This document shows positions 33,698-45,145 of a DNA stretch of 64,000 nt, in pieces; the stretch's first letter is position 1; each line of letters starts with the position of its first letter. The notes under the pieces were generated by a model that saw only the letters and a program-made list of their open reading frames with translations, made no database searches and was not told where the DNA came from. Where the stretch lies: contig NC_133664.1 of NCBI RefSeq assembly GCF_037893015.1, positions 122,869,887 through 122,933,886 on the forward strand, given 5' to 3'. A program made the translations under genes and the position numbers. Source of the DNA: Macrotis lagotis. Lineage: Eukaryota; Chordata; Mammalia; Peramelemorphia; Peramelidae.

Positions 33698-35465
33698 ACG
33701 TCTTAGAACAGAGGTTTTTAACCTCTAAACCCTAAAGGTGATTTGTGGATAGAATTCAGGGTATCTATAAATTTGGATGGAAAAAAATTCTTGTTTTATT
33801 AAACTCTAACTGAATTTAGCATTTCCTTCACTTGTGAATTTTTTAAAAACCACATTATTATGAGAAGCAGCCCATAGGCCTCACTGCTAGTGAGGTCCAT
33901 GACACCACCCCCCCCCACACACACACAAAATTTAAGAATCTGTCTCTTAAAGAGTCACAAACAAGTAGGGCCAAGGCTGATTGAATGATTGCTTTAAGTT
34001 TATAACCAATGTGGTAATCTCTGAAGACAACCAGATTATCTAAGGAAAAGTGAATCAACACAGGTCATGAACAGAACAGGATGAAGCTTCGGTGCTGATC
34101 TGAAGTAAGATGGGATCTATGAATGGCCACATCACTCAAATCCTGAAAGAGTTTGGGAGATCCAGACTTAAAGGGGGAAAAAGAGGCACCTGGGGCACTC
34201 AGAGGGTAAGTAGCTTCTCCAAGATAGAACTTGAACTCAGATCTTCTTGTGACTCCAAAGACAACTCTATCCAGAATTCTGTACTGTTGCTCTTTACTGT
34301 ATGAATCAATCAATTATATTAATGTATTATTATTTTATTATTTGCTGATTTTTAATATAATTATCAAAATCATGTGTAAAGAACACAAGATTTAGAACTA
34401 AGAACCTAGACTTGAATCAAAAGTCTGCCACAAACTTCCTGAGTCAAATTTATAAAAAAAATGACCTTAACTTCTCTCATTGTTAATATTCAAAATTCAT
34501 AAGGAAGGGACTGTAGAGATCCTCTAGTTTAGTGCCCCATCAGTTTGGAAGTCACAGTAGGAGAGCATTAGAACTAGAAAGGATTGCTAGGATCTAACTT
34601 CTCAGTTTCCAATTGAGAAAACATTCAGGGAGGTTTTGTGATTTGCTCAAGAGAAAATAACTAAAAAGCATTCACCTCTGACTAGTGTCAGTGCTTCCTC
34701 CCTCAGAGGATAGAGGGAATTTGGCCCCTTCTTACCTGGTTCACCTAATAAATAATTCAGATTTTCTGTTCTGAGAGTTACAAGTACATTAAAAAAATAG
34801 CTAGAATAGGTCTATAAAACAACTCACCACTATCCATTGAACACATAACAGCACATCAACTATGATCAGCTCTCTATTTTGCTTGGTATAGTGTTGATAT
34901 GGTCAAAGTTATTCCCGTGACCCTCCAGATAGCTTTCAGAAAACCAAAGTCTTTGGGTTCTTGGGAGGGGTATGGTTGCAGGCCTGGGAGGAAAAGACCA
35001 TGCTGATAATTAGACCATGAAGAGTTGGGGTTAGATGTACTATGTTGTTGCAGCCCATCATTGCTGGAGTGTCGTGGTGCTTCACTATTATGGAAGGGAA
35101 AGCACACTCAAAAGACCAAAGACTCCCATAGCAGCCAGATCCTTACCAAATATACGTTTCCTATCAAATCAGGCCATGGGCGGGGAGTACTGGAAAAGGC
35201 AATGAGAAGGATGTCTCTGCACTACATTTTCCTCACTATTATAAACATAATGTACAAAGGCATGCCATCATATGGCATGAACCTTTTCAATTATGAAGGA
35301 CCACTACTAAAGGACCAAGACTTTGAAGTTGTTTAGCTGAGCTGATAAATTGAGATAAAAGTCTAGGTTGGCATTTGACAGACTTAAGAAATTTCTTTAT
35401 TAGTCCATTCAGAGCCAGGCATGTTTAATGATGCCTGTATCAATCTTCATTAAAACCAGAAGGAA
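33698..35465. other. Intergenic; one unrecognised 103-codon frame
   Basis: Mostly unassigned sequence with old MIR-like pieces at about 34560-34680. The plus-strand frame 35025-35336 (ending with MNLFNYEGPLLKDQDFEVV) has no domain I recognise, no start context worth noting and no flanking splice signals, so I treat it as chance or a decayed insertion. Confidence 0.35.
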
Positions 35466-35615
35466 GGGCAGCTAGGTGGCGTAGTGGATAAAGCACCGGC
35501 CTTGGAGTCAGGAGTACCTGGGTTCAAATCCGGACTCAGACACTTAATAATTACCTAGCTGTGTGGCCTTGGGCAAGCCACTTAACCCCATTTGCCTTGC
35601 AAAAAAAAAAAAACA
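35466..35615 (+). repeat. tRNA-derived SINE (WSINE1-like), full length
   Basis: Complete plus-strand copy near consensus with a pure A tail. The target-site duplication is about CAGAAGGAA on both sides. It keeps CTAGGTGGCGTAG in the head. Confidence 0.95.
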
Positions 35616-35687
35616 GAAGGAAAGCTGCTGATAGTCTAGCAGGGGAGTATCAGAAGAAGCTTTTTGACATTCCTGTTCCCTTTATTG

Positions 35688-35971
35688 GTAATAATGTTTG
35701 TCCTTCATTTTCTAAATGACCATGACTTCAGGGAGATGATGCCACACCAAGCATGTGAATTAGATTTGAGTGAAGGGAGGCTCTTCCAGAGCCATCTGGG
35801 TCTGGTGGCCAGATATGAATCAGGATGGTCCTGGAGTGAGGCAAGCGGGGTTAAATGACTTGTCCAAGATCACAAAGCTATAAAAGTCAAGTGTCTGAGG
35901 CTAGATTAGAACTCCACGTTCTCCTGACTCCAAGGCCAGTGCTCTATCATCTGAACCATCTAGCTGCCTTC
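35688..35971 (-). repeat. Long tRNA-derived marsupial SINE (~300 bp family)
   Basis: GTTTGTCCTTCATTTTCTAA, GACTTCAGGGAGATGATGCC, CAGAGCCATCTGGGTCTGGT, CAGATATGAATCAGGATGGT, then the tRNA-like end GCTCTATCATCTGAACCATC. Confidence 0.85.
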
Positions 35972-36162
35972 TCTTTATAGATAGGTTCACAAGCAAGAGG
36001 AGACCTTAAAGACCAGCTCGTCTAACCCTTCCAATTTGTAGTTAAGAAAACTAAACCAGAGGAAGTGAAATGGCTTACCCAATGTCCTATAGAGTAAACA
36101 AAATAATAACAGGGTCTAAATTTGAATTCAATTTATGTGACTTTTCATGGGTTTCTCTTATA

Positions 36163-36221
36163 CTATAAATACTATACTATACTATACTATACTATACTAT
36201 ACTATACTATACTATACTATA
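36163..36221. repeat. (ACTAT)n pentanucleotide microsatellite
   Basis: About eleven pure ACTAT units. Just downstream (36250-36297) is an imperfect (ATCC)n tract. Confidence 0.97.
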
Positions 36222-36299
36222 TATGTGCAAAAGCACAATGCTAGCCAATATATTCATTCATACATCCATCCATCTATCTATCCATCCATTCATTCAATT

Positions 36300-37480
36300 T
36301 TCTCTTCACTAGACATGAGGAAACTGAAGATCTTCTGAATATCAGAAACAATGGCTTAATGCTCCTTGTTTCCATTTCTGTCCAAAAAATGGACCATTGG
36401 CTCATTCCACTTTGGTTTATTGGTCTTATGGAATCCAGTCTGTTTTAATAGAAAACTAAGTGCATAAATAGTAAAAATGTAGAATGATGAAAATCCTTTA
36501 GAACACAAAGTATAACATAGTGCATAATGTAGCAGAGCAAACATTGGAGAGAATGGGTTCAGAGACCCAGATTTTGGGCTATCTAGGATTTCAGCTTCTC
36601 AAGGACTCAGTATACTCATTTGGTTAAATGGAGATAGAAATACTTGCCTTCCTTCATGAAAGTTTTCCTCCAACAAATTAATTTATATAATTACATGACC
36701 TTGAGTTGACCCCGAGTCACAAACTGAACATAAACTCTATGAAGTCCTACCAAGTGGGAAAGGTCTGGCTGATATGGGTTCTTCAGATATACTTCAGATG
36801 TGAGTTTGGTGATGATGTTTGTTGATCTGCAACAGTGGAGAGGATGTCTGCACTGGGAATAACCCACACAGATTCATAGCAAAAAAGGTTTTAGATAGGC
36901 CAGGGAACAAGTTTTTCCATTGTTTTCAGTATCCATAGACCATGGACATATGAAGTTATCCTTGTCAATTATATTCTTTAGTTAAGGGAAGAAGCAGTAG
37001 CCTCCTTTCCCCATCCAATCCCCATTGCCTGAAACTGAGTCCTCAAACAGAAGAATGAGCTGTAATCACTATTTCCCTGATTTCAAGCTGTTACTGATGA
37101 CTTTCTCCATTTCTTCCTGCTGTTTGCCTTTTTTCAGTAGTGGTCTCTGACCCAGGTGGTTTAGGACCTGAAGAGCCTATCTATTTGGGCTTATGTGTCT
37201 AAGCAGTAATTCTTCTTTGGGTGAAATGCTCTTCTAGGGTCCAAAAGCAGCTGCTGAAGGGGAGCAGCTTCAAGACTGAGAGTGAGGAGGAAACTACCAA
37301 TAACAAGTTCTAGGGCCTCTCTCCTTAGAGGCAGGGGCAAATAGCCTTAGGCAGCTTCAAAGAAACTTCAGTTGGCTTCTTCCCTCACTTTCAGGCCACC
37401 AGGTGAGTTTAGAAAGAAAAACGGGAAAAGAAAGCTACTCCCAAGTCAGCTAGTCTGCAGAAATGTAGTCCTATAGGATA
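36300..37480. other. Repeat-poor intergenic sequence
   Basis: No SINE, LINE, RNA gene or credible coding frame is visible. It leads into the candidate regulatory region. Confidence 0.45.
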
Positions 37481-38640
37481 TTTCAAATGTCTGAGATTCA
37501 CTTCGGCTTTGAGAACACTTTTGCTTTCAAATATGTGTGTGTACACTTTCACATACATTTCACTGTATCTGCTATTTTTAGCATATGTTTTCTTACTACA
37601 GTTTAAAAAATAGGCAGAGTTGAAGATAAAGAGATGGAGTTGGGTGGATAAAAGTGAATTCTATCTTTCTGAAAATATCTGTCTAAAAAAAGGCCAGTGT
37701 ATTGAGATTTCATATCTGTCTCTTACTCACCGGGTGCCCCCTGGAAGGTAACCAATTGCCTTCTGAGGATGCTTGCGATTGGGGTGTAATCAGTTTCAGA
37801 GTTTGTCTTTAAATCTTGTTCCCCTGTAATCATTTTAAATTGGTGCTTTAGCCTGGAGATGCCCCAAAGGGATCAGCTAGGAGCCAGCCCTAGTTATTTC
37901 ACTTTAGTAACCAAGCTTTATTTCAGGGGTTTTTCTTCTCGCAAGGGCCCTTGCCACGCAGTGATCTGTAAAGCGCACCCACTCTGATACAGTTTGAAAA
38001 GTGCATTTTGTACTGGGCTCTTTCTTTGATCGAATTAATCTGGGCTTTTTTGTCGTTCTAAATGAGGCCTATGGGCTGACAATGTAGCTGTTTAAAGGGG
38101 ATTTTAGGGGATAATAGCCAATGCAAATAGTGCCATGAGAATGGTAACTTGCTTTTGCACTTTCAATCACATAATAACAGGCAAGAAAGCTTTTAAAATG
38201 AATTGACATTTTGTGGCATGCCATCTGGGATTATTTGGGGGAAAACAGTCCTGAATCATGCGCTTGGGCAGAAGAATGGTACTATGGTCTACTCTTAAGC
38301 TGACATGTTTCAGATGGCAACCTTATGCTAACTGGAGCAAAGTGGGCTAGCATTTTGTTTTTTATTATTTTCTTTCTCTTGGATTATCTGCAAAAAATTC
38401 TCTTTGATTGCCGGTATTTGGGTTTGAAAAACTTTTCTATTGTTGCAGAATTCAATTCAACCTCCTTGCAGCTGCTGATCCCCTTATTGTTCCAATCGTT
38501 ATGTATACGCGTCTCTGATGAATGTAGCCAAGCCTTTTAGGGCCTTAATAGGTGTCTGCATAAAGGTCATTTATCTGGCCGCACTTGTTTTAACAAAAGT
38601 TTATACACAAACAAGAATCACAGCTAAAACATTCACATTC
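37481..38640. promoter_or_regulatory. Candidate conserved non-coding (enhancer-like) region
   Basis: Unique, repeat-free, compositionally balanced DNA with many intact transcription-factor-like words. A perfect POU octamer ATGCAAAT is at 38121-38128, just after a CCAAT-like GCCAAT. A bicoid-type GGATTA is at 38228-38233, an E-box CATCTG at 38222-38227 and AATTAATC near 38034. No open frame is credible. The texture is what one sees in vertebrate developmental enhancers in gene deserts. I infer this without alignment, so the boundaries are rough. Confidence 0.35.
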
Positions 38641-39243
38641 ATCAATTTCCTCCTGATGGGGAATGCAAAAACTCCCTGAATATGTCTAAAGCATGAATAT
38701 ATATACATAGATGTTCTTATATATATATATGTACTTATGATGTTCCAAGGGAAAAATACTTTATGCACCATCAGCAGAAGCAAAATTAACTGTTGCAAAA
38801 AACAGTTTTTAGTTAATTGCAGATTCAAGGTGATTCAGCACTAATTCATCCAAAATTAGATTGCTGTGGATGCAAGGTGAAGGGAGTAGAGAAGGGAAGC
38901 ACATCTTGAGTTCGTTCTGCTGGGTTTTACCAATGACTTTGGAGTGCTTCTAACACAGGGATTGAGCTTTCGAAACTAGTAAAATGATAAATTTAGTTGC
39001 TGCAAGCAAAGTTCATGGTTTTGATATCAAGACTGAGAGGAATTGTTTAGTCAGGCTCCCTTCTCTTGAATTTATGAAAAGATAAAAAGGTTTATTTTTT
39101 CCCCCTCCCATATAAATCCTCTTCCAGAAAGAAATCAAAGCAAAAAAGCAAATTGCTACTCAGGACAAAACTCAACTGTAGCCCAAGGAGAACTCATCAA
39201 CAAGGAGGAGAAGCCACTGTGTATTGAGGCATTGAGGATGAAT

Positions 39244-39331
39244 ATTGATGAATATGATGATCCCCTGTCATAAAAGTTGATGAATGTGTTGATTCCCTCT
39301 GTTGATGAATATGATGATCCCCTGTCATAGA
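39244..39331. repeat. Short minisatellite, ~29-base unit, three units
   Basis: The word TTGATGAATATGATGATCCC begins units at 39244 and 39302, identical for 28 bases. A diverged middle unit starts near 39275. Confidence 0.85.
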
Positions 39332-40079
39332 AGACATCAAGTCCATGGAAAGGCAGAGAGGGGATCCTATAGGGGTTGTGGTGCTAATCACTGCCAATGT
39401 AATGGGATTGTCTAGCAAAGGAGAGGTTATATGTAAATTACAATATGCTTCAGGCCACGTGGGGCAGGGATGTAGGAGGCCCACCCACTCTGCCTCTCTC
39501 TCTAGCTGGTCAGTACAGAGAATGCTCTTGCTGCCTGCAGTAGGTCAGGGACAAGACATCCAGCCTTTCTTTTCTTCATTTCATGATGGCTTATAGCACC
39601 TGGTCTTGTCCTCTCTACATCCTGAAACTTGCCAAAACAATTTGAGTTGTGAAGAATATGAGGTGAGAAGGAAAGGAGAAAGGAAAGCTATTGGCAAATA
39701 TCAGAGTGTAAGCTGTTGGGAGGCAATACTCAGGATTATTTGGTCTGGAATCTCCTGATCATAAGAAGTCACTATAATGTAAAGTGTAGTTCATGGGTTG
39801 GTCCCAATTTCTGGCACCAGTATCCATGCATATCAAAATTGATGGGAAAAATAAGGGTAAGCACTGCAGTCAGAACCTCTAATTCTGGCTATTTAAATTG
39901 CCTGAATTGTTTCCCATTCCTCATCTCTAAAGTAAGGTAGATTAGGGACATAGAGCACTTGGAGCATATTGTGTGATCAAAACAGGTACTTTGGAAATCA
40001 ACAAAGATGTAGGCTCCTCAGGAGGTACCTTTTTAAATTGTAAAGGTTCTGTTTTTAAAGAATAATTAAAACTCTTTCC
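39332..40079. other. Intergenic, nothing identified
   Basis: Unique sequence; small frames at 39345-39596 and 39716-39940 have no recognisable features. Confidence 0.4.
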
Positions 40080-40530
40080 CAAAACTTCCCTGCTATTTCA
40101 TTTGGTTCTTCATTTGGGAATTAATTTACTTGCTGTCTAGAATTTTTCTGCATTCCATAGCCATGAACTTGCATTAAACATTTCACTCTTTCAAAATGGC
40201 AAAATTGGCGATCTGAGGTGTGACACAGATGACTCCACAAGACAATATAGCCAAGATGTTCTAAAAATTGCTACATTTCAGTTGTTCTGAGGGCTCTAGT
40301 AATATGTCACCATGCTTGATTGCTACAGTATAATTTGTTTAATGGTATAGTTTGTTCAGGATTATTCAACTGGACCCCTTGTTTGCATTCATTTGTCATT
40401 ATTCATCCCTTGGGGACTTCTGAAGGTGATGGATGAAAACTGCAGTTCATTTTAAAGAGGTTTTTCACCTGAGTTTGTTAATATGCCAGAAAAATTCATA
40501 GCAATGGGAATAATCAATGATGATTTGAGT
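40080..40530. promoter_or_regulatory. Candidate conserved non-coding element
   Basis: Repeat-free block with TTAATTTACTTGCTG, TTGCATTAAACATTTC and GTTTGCATTCATTTG words. It resembles vertebrate conserved non-coding DNA, but this is a judgement on texture only. Confidence 0.25.
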
Positions 40531-41071
40531 TGACTGTAATGCCATTTTACTCTTAAGTGGACGTTTCTGGATGTAATAATAACCTTTTTTGGGGGGTTTA
40601 ATATTGTTCATTTTTATTTTATTTAAAGTTTTATAAAAAAAAGTTTTGCTCTTTATGTCATTATTTCCCCTCTCATTTCCATTGAATCCTCCCTTGAAAC
40701 AAAGCAAATAGTTAAGTAACACCAACTGGCAAAGTGACTATCTCTGTCAATATAGTCAGTGTTCCATACCTACAGTCTCCCAAGGAGAGGAAAATGTGCT
40801 GTTTCTCCAGGACCAAGGTTGCTCATCACAATTAATCAGTCCAGTTGTCTGTTGCTGATGTTTTTGTTTACCTTATTTTAGCAACTCTGTACATTGTTCT
40901 TTTGGCTTCACTATTTTTGTTCTTCATCAGTCCATCTAAATTTGCCTGTGTTACTTTGAATTCTGCACACATTTCTCAAGATGCAAAAATAAGTTATGAT
41001 ACTCATATAGCTACACATTGTTCAGTCATTCCCTAACTGAAGCATACCTACTTTTATCTACCAGTAGTTTT

Positions 41072-41075
<4 letters not shown>

Positions 41076-41122
<47 letters not shown>
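41076..41122. repeat. (CA)n microsatellite
   Basis: About 23 uninterrupted CA dinucleotides. Confidence 0.97.
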
Positions 41123-41126
<4 letters not shown>

Positions 41127-42250
41127 TCATTTTAAAACTTAAAGAGATGATTGCTCAGAACTATGATATCATGCTAATATATAGGTCTGAGAGGGTTTCT
41201 TGTTTTTCTTGCCTGGACATTATTAGCTAGGACACTTCCTAAGGGAAGGACCCATACCTTATTAATCATTTTTCACCCACCCCCAGTATATAACAAAGAA
41301 ATTTTAGAAATAACATATTTTTTAATAAATCTTTGTCAAATAAATGAATGAATTATTTTTATTTCTTCTATTTCCATCTAATAATACCTTTACTTCTCTC
41401 TGTTCCATGAATGTGAGTCACTGAAGTGACTCAATTAGCAAATCTGACTTTTCTACTGCTTTTCCCACTCTCTATAAGGAACTGGAATGACTCCAGGGAC
41501 AGAAAAGAGAACAAGGAAAGGAAAAGGCAATGGCAAACAACCTTTGTAGTTAAGATTTTTATTCCATCAAATAGTCAAGAGGAAGAAAGGGAAAAAAGAA
41601 GAAAGTTCCTGGAGACTTGGAACTGGTCAGGGATGGTCAGGGAAGACATTATGTTATTTCATTAATTTTGGCAAATATAAGACAAAGCATCCCAAGCAGA
41701 AGGATGGGAAACTCAGCAGAAAAATTCACCAACAGTCATCAGAGTGCCTGCTTTCTGACTTTGACCATATATAGTAAGGAGAAAAAAAATTCTTGTCCTA
41801 TTGTTTTTTATTATTAAGAACTTAAATTTGCCTGTATATTAATTTTGGGAAATATCAATATTCAGTTTAGTAAGAAAATAAAGACATAGGAATAAAGATA
41901 GAATGTAGGGAAAAGTATATATGTGACTGAAATAGTTACATTAACCTTGGAGACAGAAGATTTGGTTTCAAATTCTTGCTCTGGCATTTAATAGCCATTT
42001 GATCATGAGTCAGTAGCTTTATGAGCATGAGTTTCCCCATTTGAGTATTATACATAATAATACATCTATAGGACTGCCTTGCTGTGAAGAAAGCTCTTTG
42101 TAAAATTTAAATTTTAAATAATTAAAATGTTATGTCATTGTTATTTAAAATACATCCACACAACCCTCTCATTTTAGAATTAAGAAATGTTGATGAAAAA
42201 ATTTTGGAATTTATACCATTATTATGAAAAGTTTTTTCCTTTGTATAAGT
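41123..42250. other. Intergenic, nothing identified
   Basis: Unique AT-rich sequence. The small plus-strand frames at 41426-41817 are not supported. Confidence 0.4.
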
Positions 42251-42254
42251 GATG

Positions 42255-42650
42255 ATCTTGGGTTCCAGTTTCACTTCTTCCATTTATTAGTTGTTTGACT
42301 TTCAACAAGTCATTTCTGGGCCCCTTCTGTAAACTGAGGAGAAAGGAGTTGTATAGGTGATCTCTAGGGACCCCCTCAAAAGAGAAGGTTAGCAAACTGA
42401 AATTCTATCCTTCTACATATCATTTATACTCTGACTGTGTTAACTCTTATCTTCTGAATTAACTTTTAAAATCTAGGCAAGGGGGGCAGCCAGTGAACTG
42501 TCCTCTGGGCATTTTCTTTGACTGACCTCCATTCCTAGAATGTTTTCTCTCCTCATATCTTCTTCCTGGCTCCCCTGGCTTCCTTCCAGTCCAAAGTTAA
42601 ATCTCATCTTCTATAGGAAGGCTTTCTTGATCTACCTTAATAATAGTGCC
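42255..42650 (+). repeat. MIR fragment followed by an L2 fragment
   Basis: About 42255-42380 is MIR-like (GGTTCCAGTTTCACTTCTTC, TTGTTTGACTTTCAACAAGT). About 42520-42650 has CCAGTCCAAAGTTAAATCTC and AGGAAGGCTTTCTTGATCT, typical of L2. Confidence 0.6.
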
Positions 42651-42654
42651 TTTT

Positions 42655-44055
42655 CAGACATAAAAGACAACATTATAAGAAAACTAGGAAAACCAAAAAG
42701 AGTTTACCTGTCAGATCTATGGAAAGGGAAGCAATTTATGACCAAGGAAGAGATGTAGAACATCATTAAAAACAAACTGGATAATTTTGATTACATTAAA
42801 TTAAAAAGCTTTTGCACAAAACCACAATAACCAAGATTGAAAGAAATGTAGTAAATTGGGAAACAATTTTTATAACTAGTGTTTCTGACAAAGGACTCAT
42901 TTTTAAAAAATATAGAGAATTGAGTCAAATTTATTAAAAAAAACATGCCATTCTCCAATTGAAAAGTGGTAAAAGGATATGCAAAGGCAATGTGCAGATG
43001 AGGAAATCAAAGCTATCCACAGACATATGAAAAATTGCTCTAAATCACTACTGATTAAAGAATTGCAAATTAAAGTATCTCTGAGGTACCATCACACCTC
43101 TCAGATTGGCCAATATGACCAGAAAGGGCAATGATCAATGTTGGAAGGGATGTGGGAAATCTGGGACACTAATACATTGTTGCTGGAACTGTGAACTGAT
43201 CCAAACTTTCTGGAAAGAAATTCAGAATTATACCCAAAGGGCAATAAAAGTGTGCATTACCTTTGATCCAGCAATACCACTAATAGGTCTATATCCTGAA
43301 GAGATCAAGAAAAAGGGTAAGAACATCACTTGTACAAAAATATTCATAGCAGCTCTGCTTGTGGTGGCAAGGAATTAGAATGGCTGAACAAACTGTGGTA
43401 TATTAGAAACCAGGAGGGATGGGAATCCAGAGAAGCCTGGAAAGACTTGCATGAACTGATGCTGAACTAGATGAGCAGAATCAGAAGAACAACATGGGGG
43501 TAATGATTAACCTTAATTGCTCATTCCATCAGTGCAATAATCAGGGACAATTTTAGGGTATCTGCAACGGAGAATGTCATCTATAACCAGAGAAAGAACT
43601 GTGGAGTTTAAACAAAGATCAAAGACTATTATCTTCAATTTTTTTAGTTTTTTTCAAGGCAGTAGGGTTAAGTGACTTGCCCAAGGTCACACAGCTAGGT
43701 AATTATTATATGTCTGAGACCGGATTTAAACTCAGATCCTTCTGACTCCAGGGCCAGTACTCTGTCCACCGTGCTACCTAGCTGTCCCTACCTTCAATTT
43801 AGGAAAAAAAGTTGTTTTGTATACTATATAATTTTGCTATTTCTAATATTTTATCTTTTCCCCAAGGATATGTTTTTTCAATGTTTTGATCAATGCATTA
43901 CATGGAAACAAAGTAAAAATTATCAGGTTGCCTTTGGTGGGGGGGGGGAGGGGAGAGGGAAGGGGGGGAAGTGTAAAATTCAAAACCTTACCAAAAAATG
44001 ATAGGTAGAAACTACTATTGTATATAATTGGAAAGCAAATTAAATTAATTTATAT
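42655..44055 (+). mobile_element. LINE-1, 5'-truncated 3' part, interrupted by a SINE
   Basis: The ORF2 end is recognisable by translation: CWKGCGKSGTLIHCCWNC, then FDPAIPLIGLYPEEIKKK, then CTKIFIAALLVVARN (43106-43378). Upstream blocks match the reverse-transcriptase protein's last third with stops and frameshifts. The 3'UTR includes a G-rich tract (43936-43972) and ends TATTGTATATAATTGGAAAG. A SINE interrupts it at 43643-43788. It cannot be mobile. Confidence 0.88.
43643..43788 (-). repeat. tRNA-derived SINE (WSINE1-like), inside L1 3'UTR
   Basis: Complete reverse-strand copy with target-site duplication TTATCTTCAATTT (left, 43629) against CTACCTTCAATTT (right, 43788-43800). Confidence 0.93.
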
Positions 44056-44635
44056 AATTTTTAAAAAGTTACTTAATGGAACAAAAAGAAAAAATAGTAC
44101 CTTTCCTCTATTAATTATTTTTTTTTCTTTATTCTGTTGATGAACAGCTATGATGGGCAGGAGCTATGAAGTCAGGTGATTGGTCCATTTTAAGTGAAAA
44201 ATTCATGACCTCTAATCCTGGACTATGTGTGTAAAAAGAAGGAAAAACAGATTTATAAAAGGGTTGACACAAAAACAAAATAGAGAAGGTGAGAAAAAGA
44301 TAAGAATTCTTTAAAGACCACATGGTAGTTGGGCATGAAAGTGTAAGAGAGTGAGCCATGTGCCAGACTCCCCTTAAATGCCCTTTCAGGGTCAGTGGAA
44401 GGGGTGGCATTTTGGGAATAGTCAACATCTGGTATTGGAAGGGTTATTGTAAGAGGGGCTTCTACCTGGTTTAAATTGATACTTTTCCTGTCTGTGTAAT
44501 TTAGACTGAACTTCAGGTGAGCATTTGGTCAAGGTCAAAGTAAAGAAAGGAAATGTTTTAACAGTATAGAAAAGATTACAAAAATCAATTTTCTATACAT
44601 GTATATATCCATATCCATAGATAATGTGTATATAT

Positions 44636-44662
44636 GTATATATATACATATATATATAATAA
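44636..44662. repeat. (TA)n-rich tract
   Basis: Short TATATA/TACATA alternation in otherwise unassigned sequence between an L1 end and a MAR1 copy. Confidence 0.8.
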
Positions 44663-44764
44663 CAAGATGTAAACACTTTAACAATATGGAATAGATTACA
44701 AAAAATTGTTTCCTATATTTGATTCCAATATTTCTCTTTGCCCCGAATTCCCTTGTATCATATT

Positions 44765-44992
44765 GGGGACCTAGAGTCAGGAAAACCTGAGTTTAAATGT
44801 AGTCTCTGACTCTTACTAGCTCTGTGATCCTAGGAAAGTCACATAACCCTGTATACCTCAGTTTCCTCATCTGTGAAATGAGTTGGAGAAGGAAATGATC
44901 AATTACTCCAGTATCTTTGCCAAGAATACTCCAAATGGGGTCAGGAAGAGTCAGGCATGACTGAAATGGCTGGGCAACAACAATTTATCCTG
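44765..44992 (+). repeat. MAR1-like SINE, near full length
   Basis: GACCTAGAGTCAGGAAAACC, GTGATCCTAGGAAAGTCACA, CAGTTTCCTCATCTGTGAAA, CAGTATCTTTGCCAAG, CTCCAAATGGGGTC and TGGCTGGGCAACAACAA in order; only the very head is missing. Confidence 0.92.
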
Positions 44993-45009
44993 TATATAAC
45001 TTTTCTTGT

Positions 45010-45145
45010 ACATAATTGTTTGTGTGTTGCCTTCCCACTAGATTGTGAGCTTCTCAAGAGCAAGGACTATTTTTGCCTTTTTATTGTATCCTCAAGGATA
45101 CTTGGCACATAATTAAACTCTTCATCAATACTTATTGACTGACCG
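45010..45145 (+). repeat. L2 LINE 3' end
   Basis: CACTAGATTGTGAGCTTCTC, AAGGACTATTTTTGCC, then CTTGGCACATAATTAAACTC and a short terminal repeat of CTTATTGACTGA. Confidence 0.75.

Noticed and set aside
35025..35336. 103-codon plus-strand open frame
   Set aside because: It is open but has no recognisable domain or supporting gene structure; such lengths are expected by chance here. I kept it only as a note in the intergenic entry.
39244..39331. A CRISPR array
   Set aside because: Direct repeats with short gaps are present, but only three units, one strongly diverged, in mammalian nuclear DNA; it is a minisatellite.
43106..43378. 90-codon frame as a cysteine-rich host protein
   Set aside because: The CWKGCGKSGTLIHCCWNC pattern is the C-terminal end of L1 ORF2p, and related copies lie at 13.4 and 14.6 kb.
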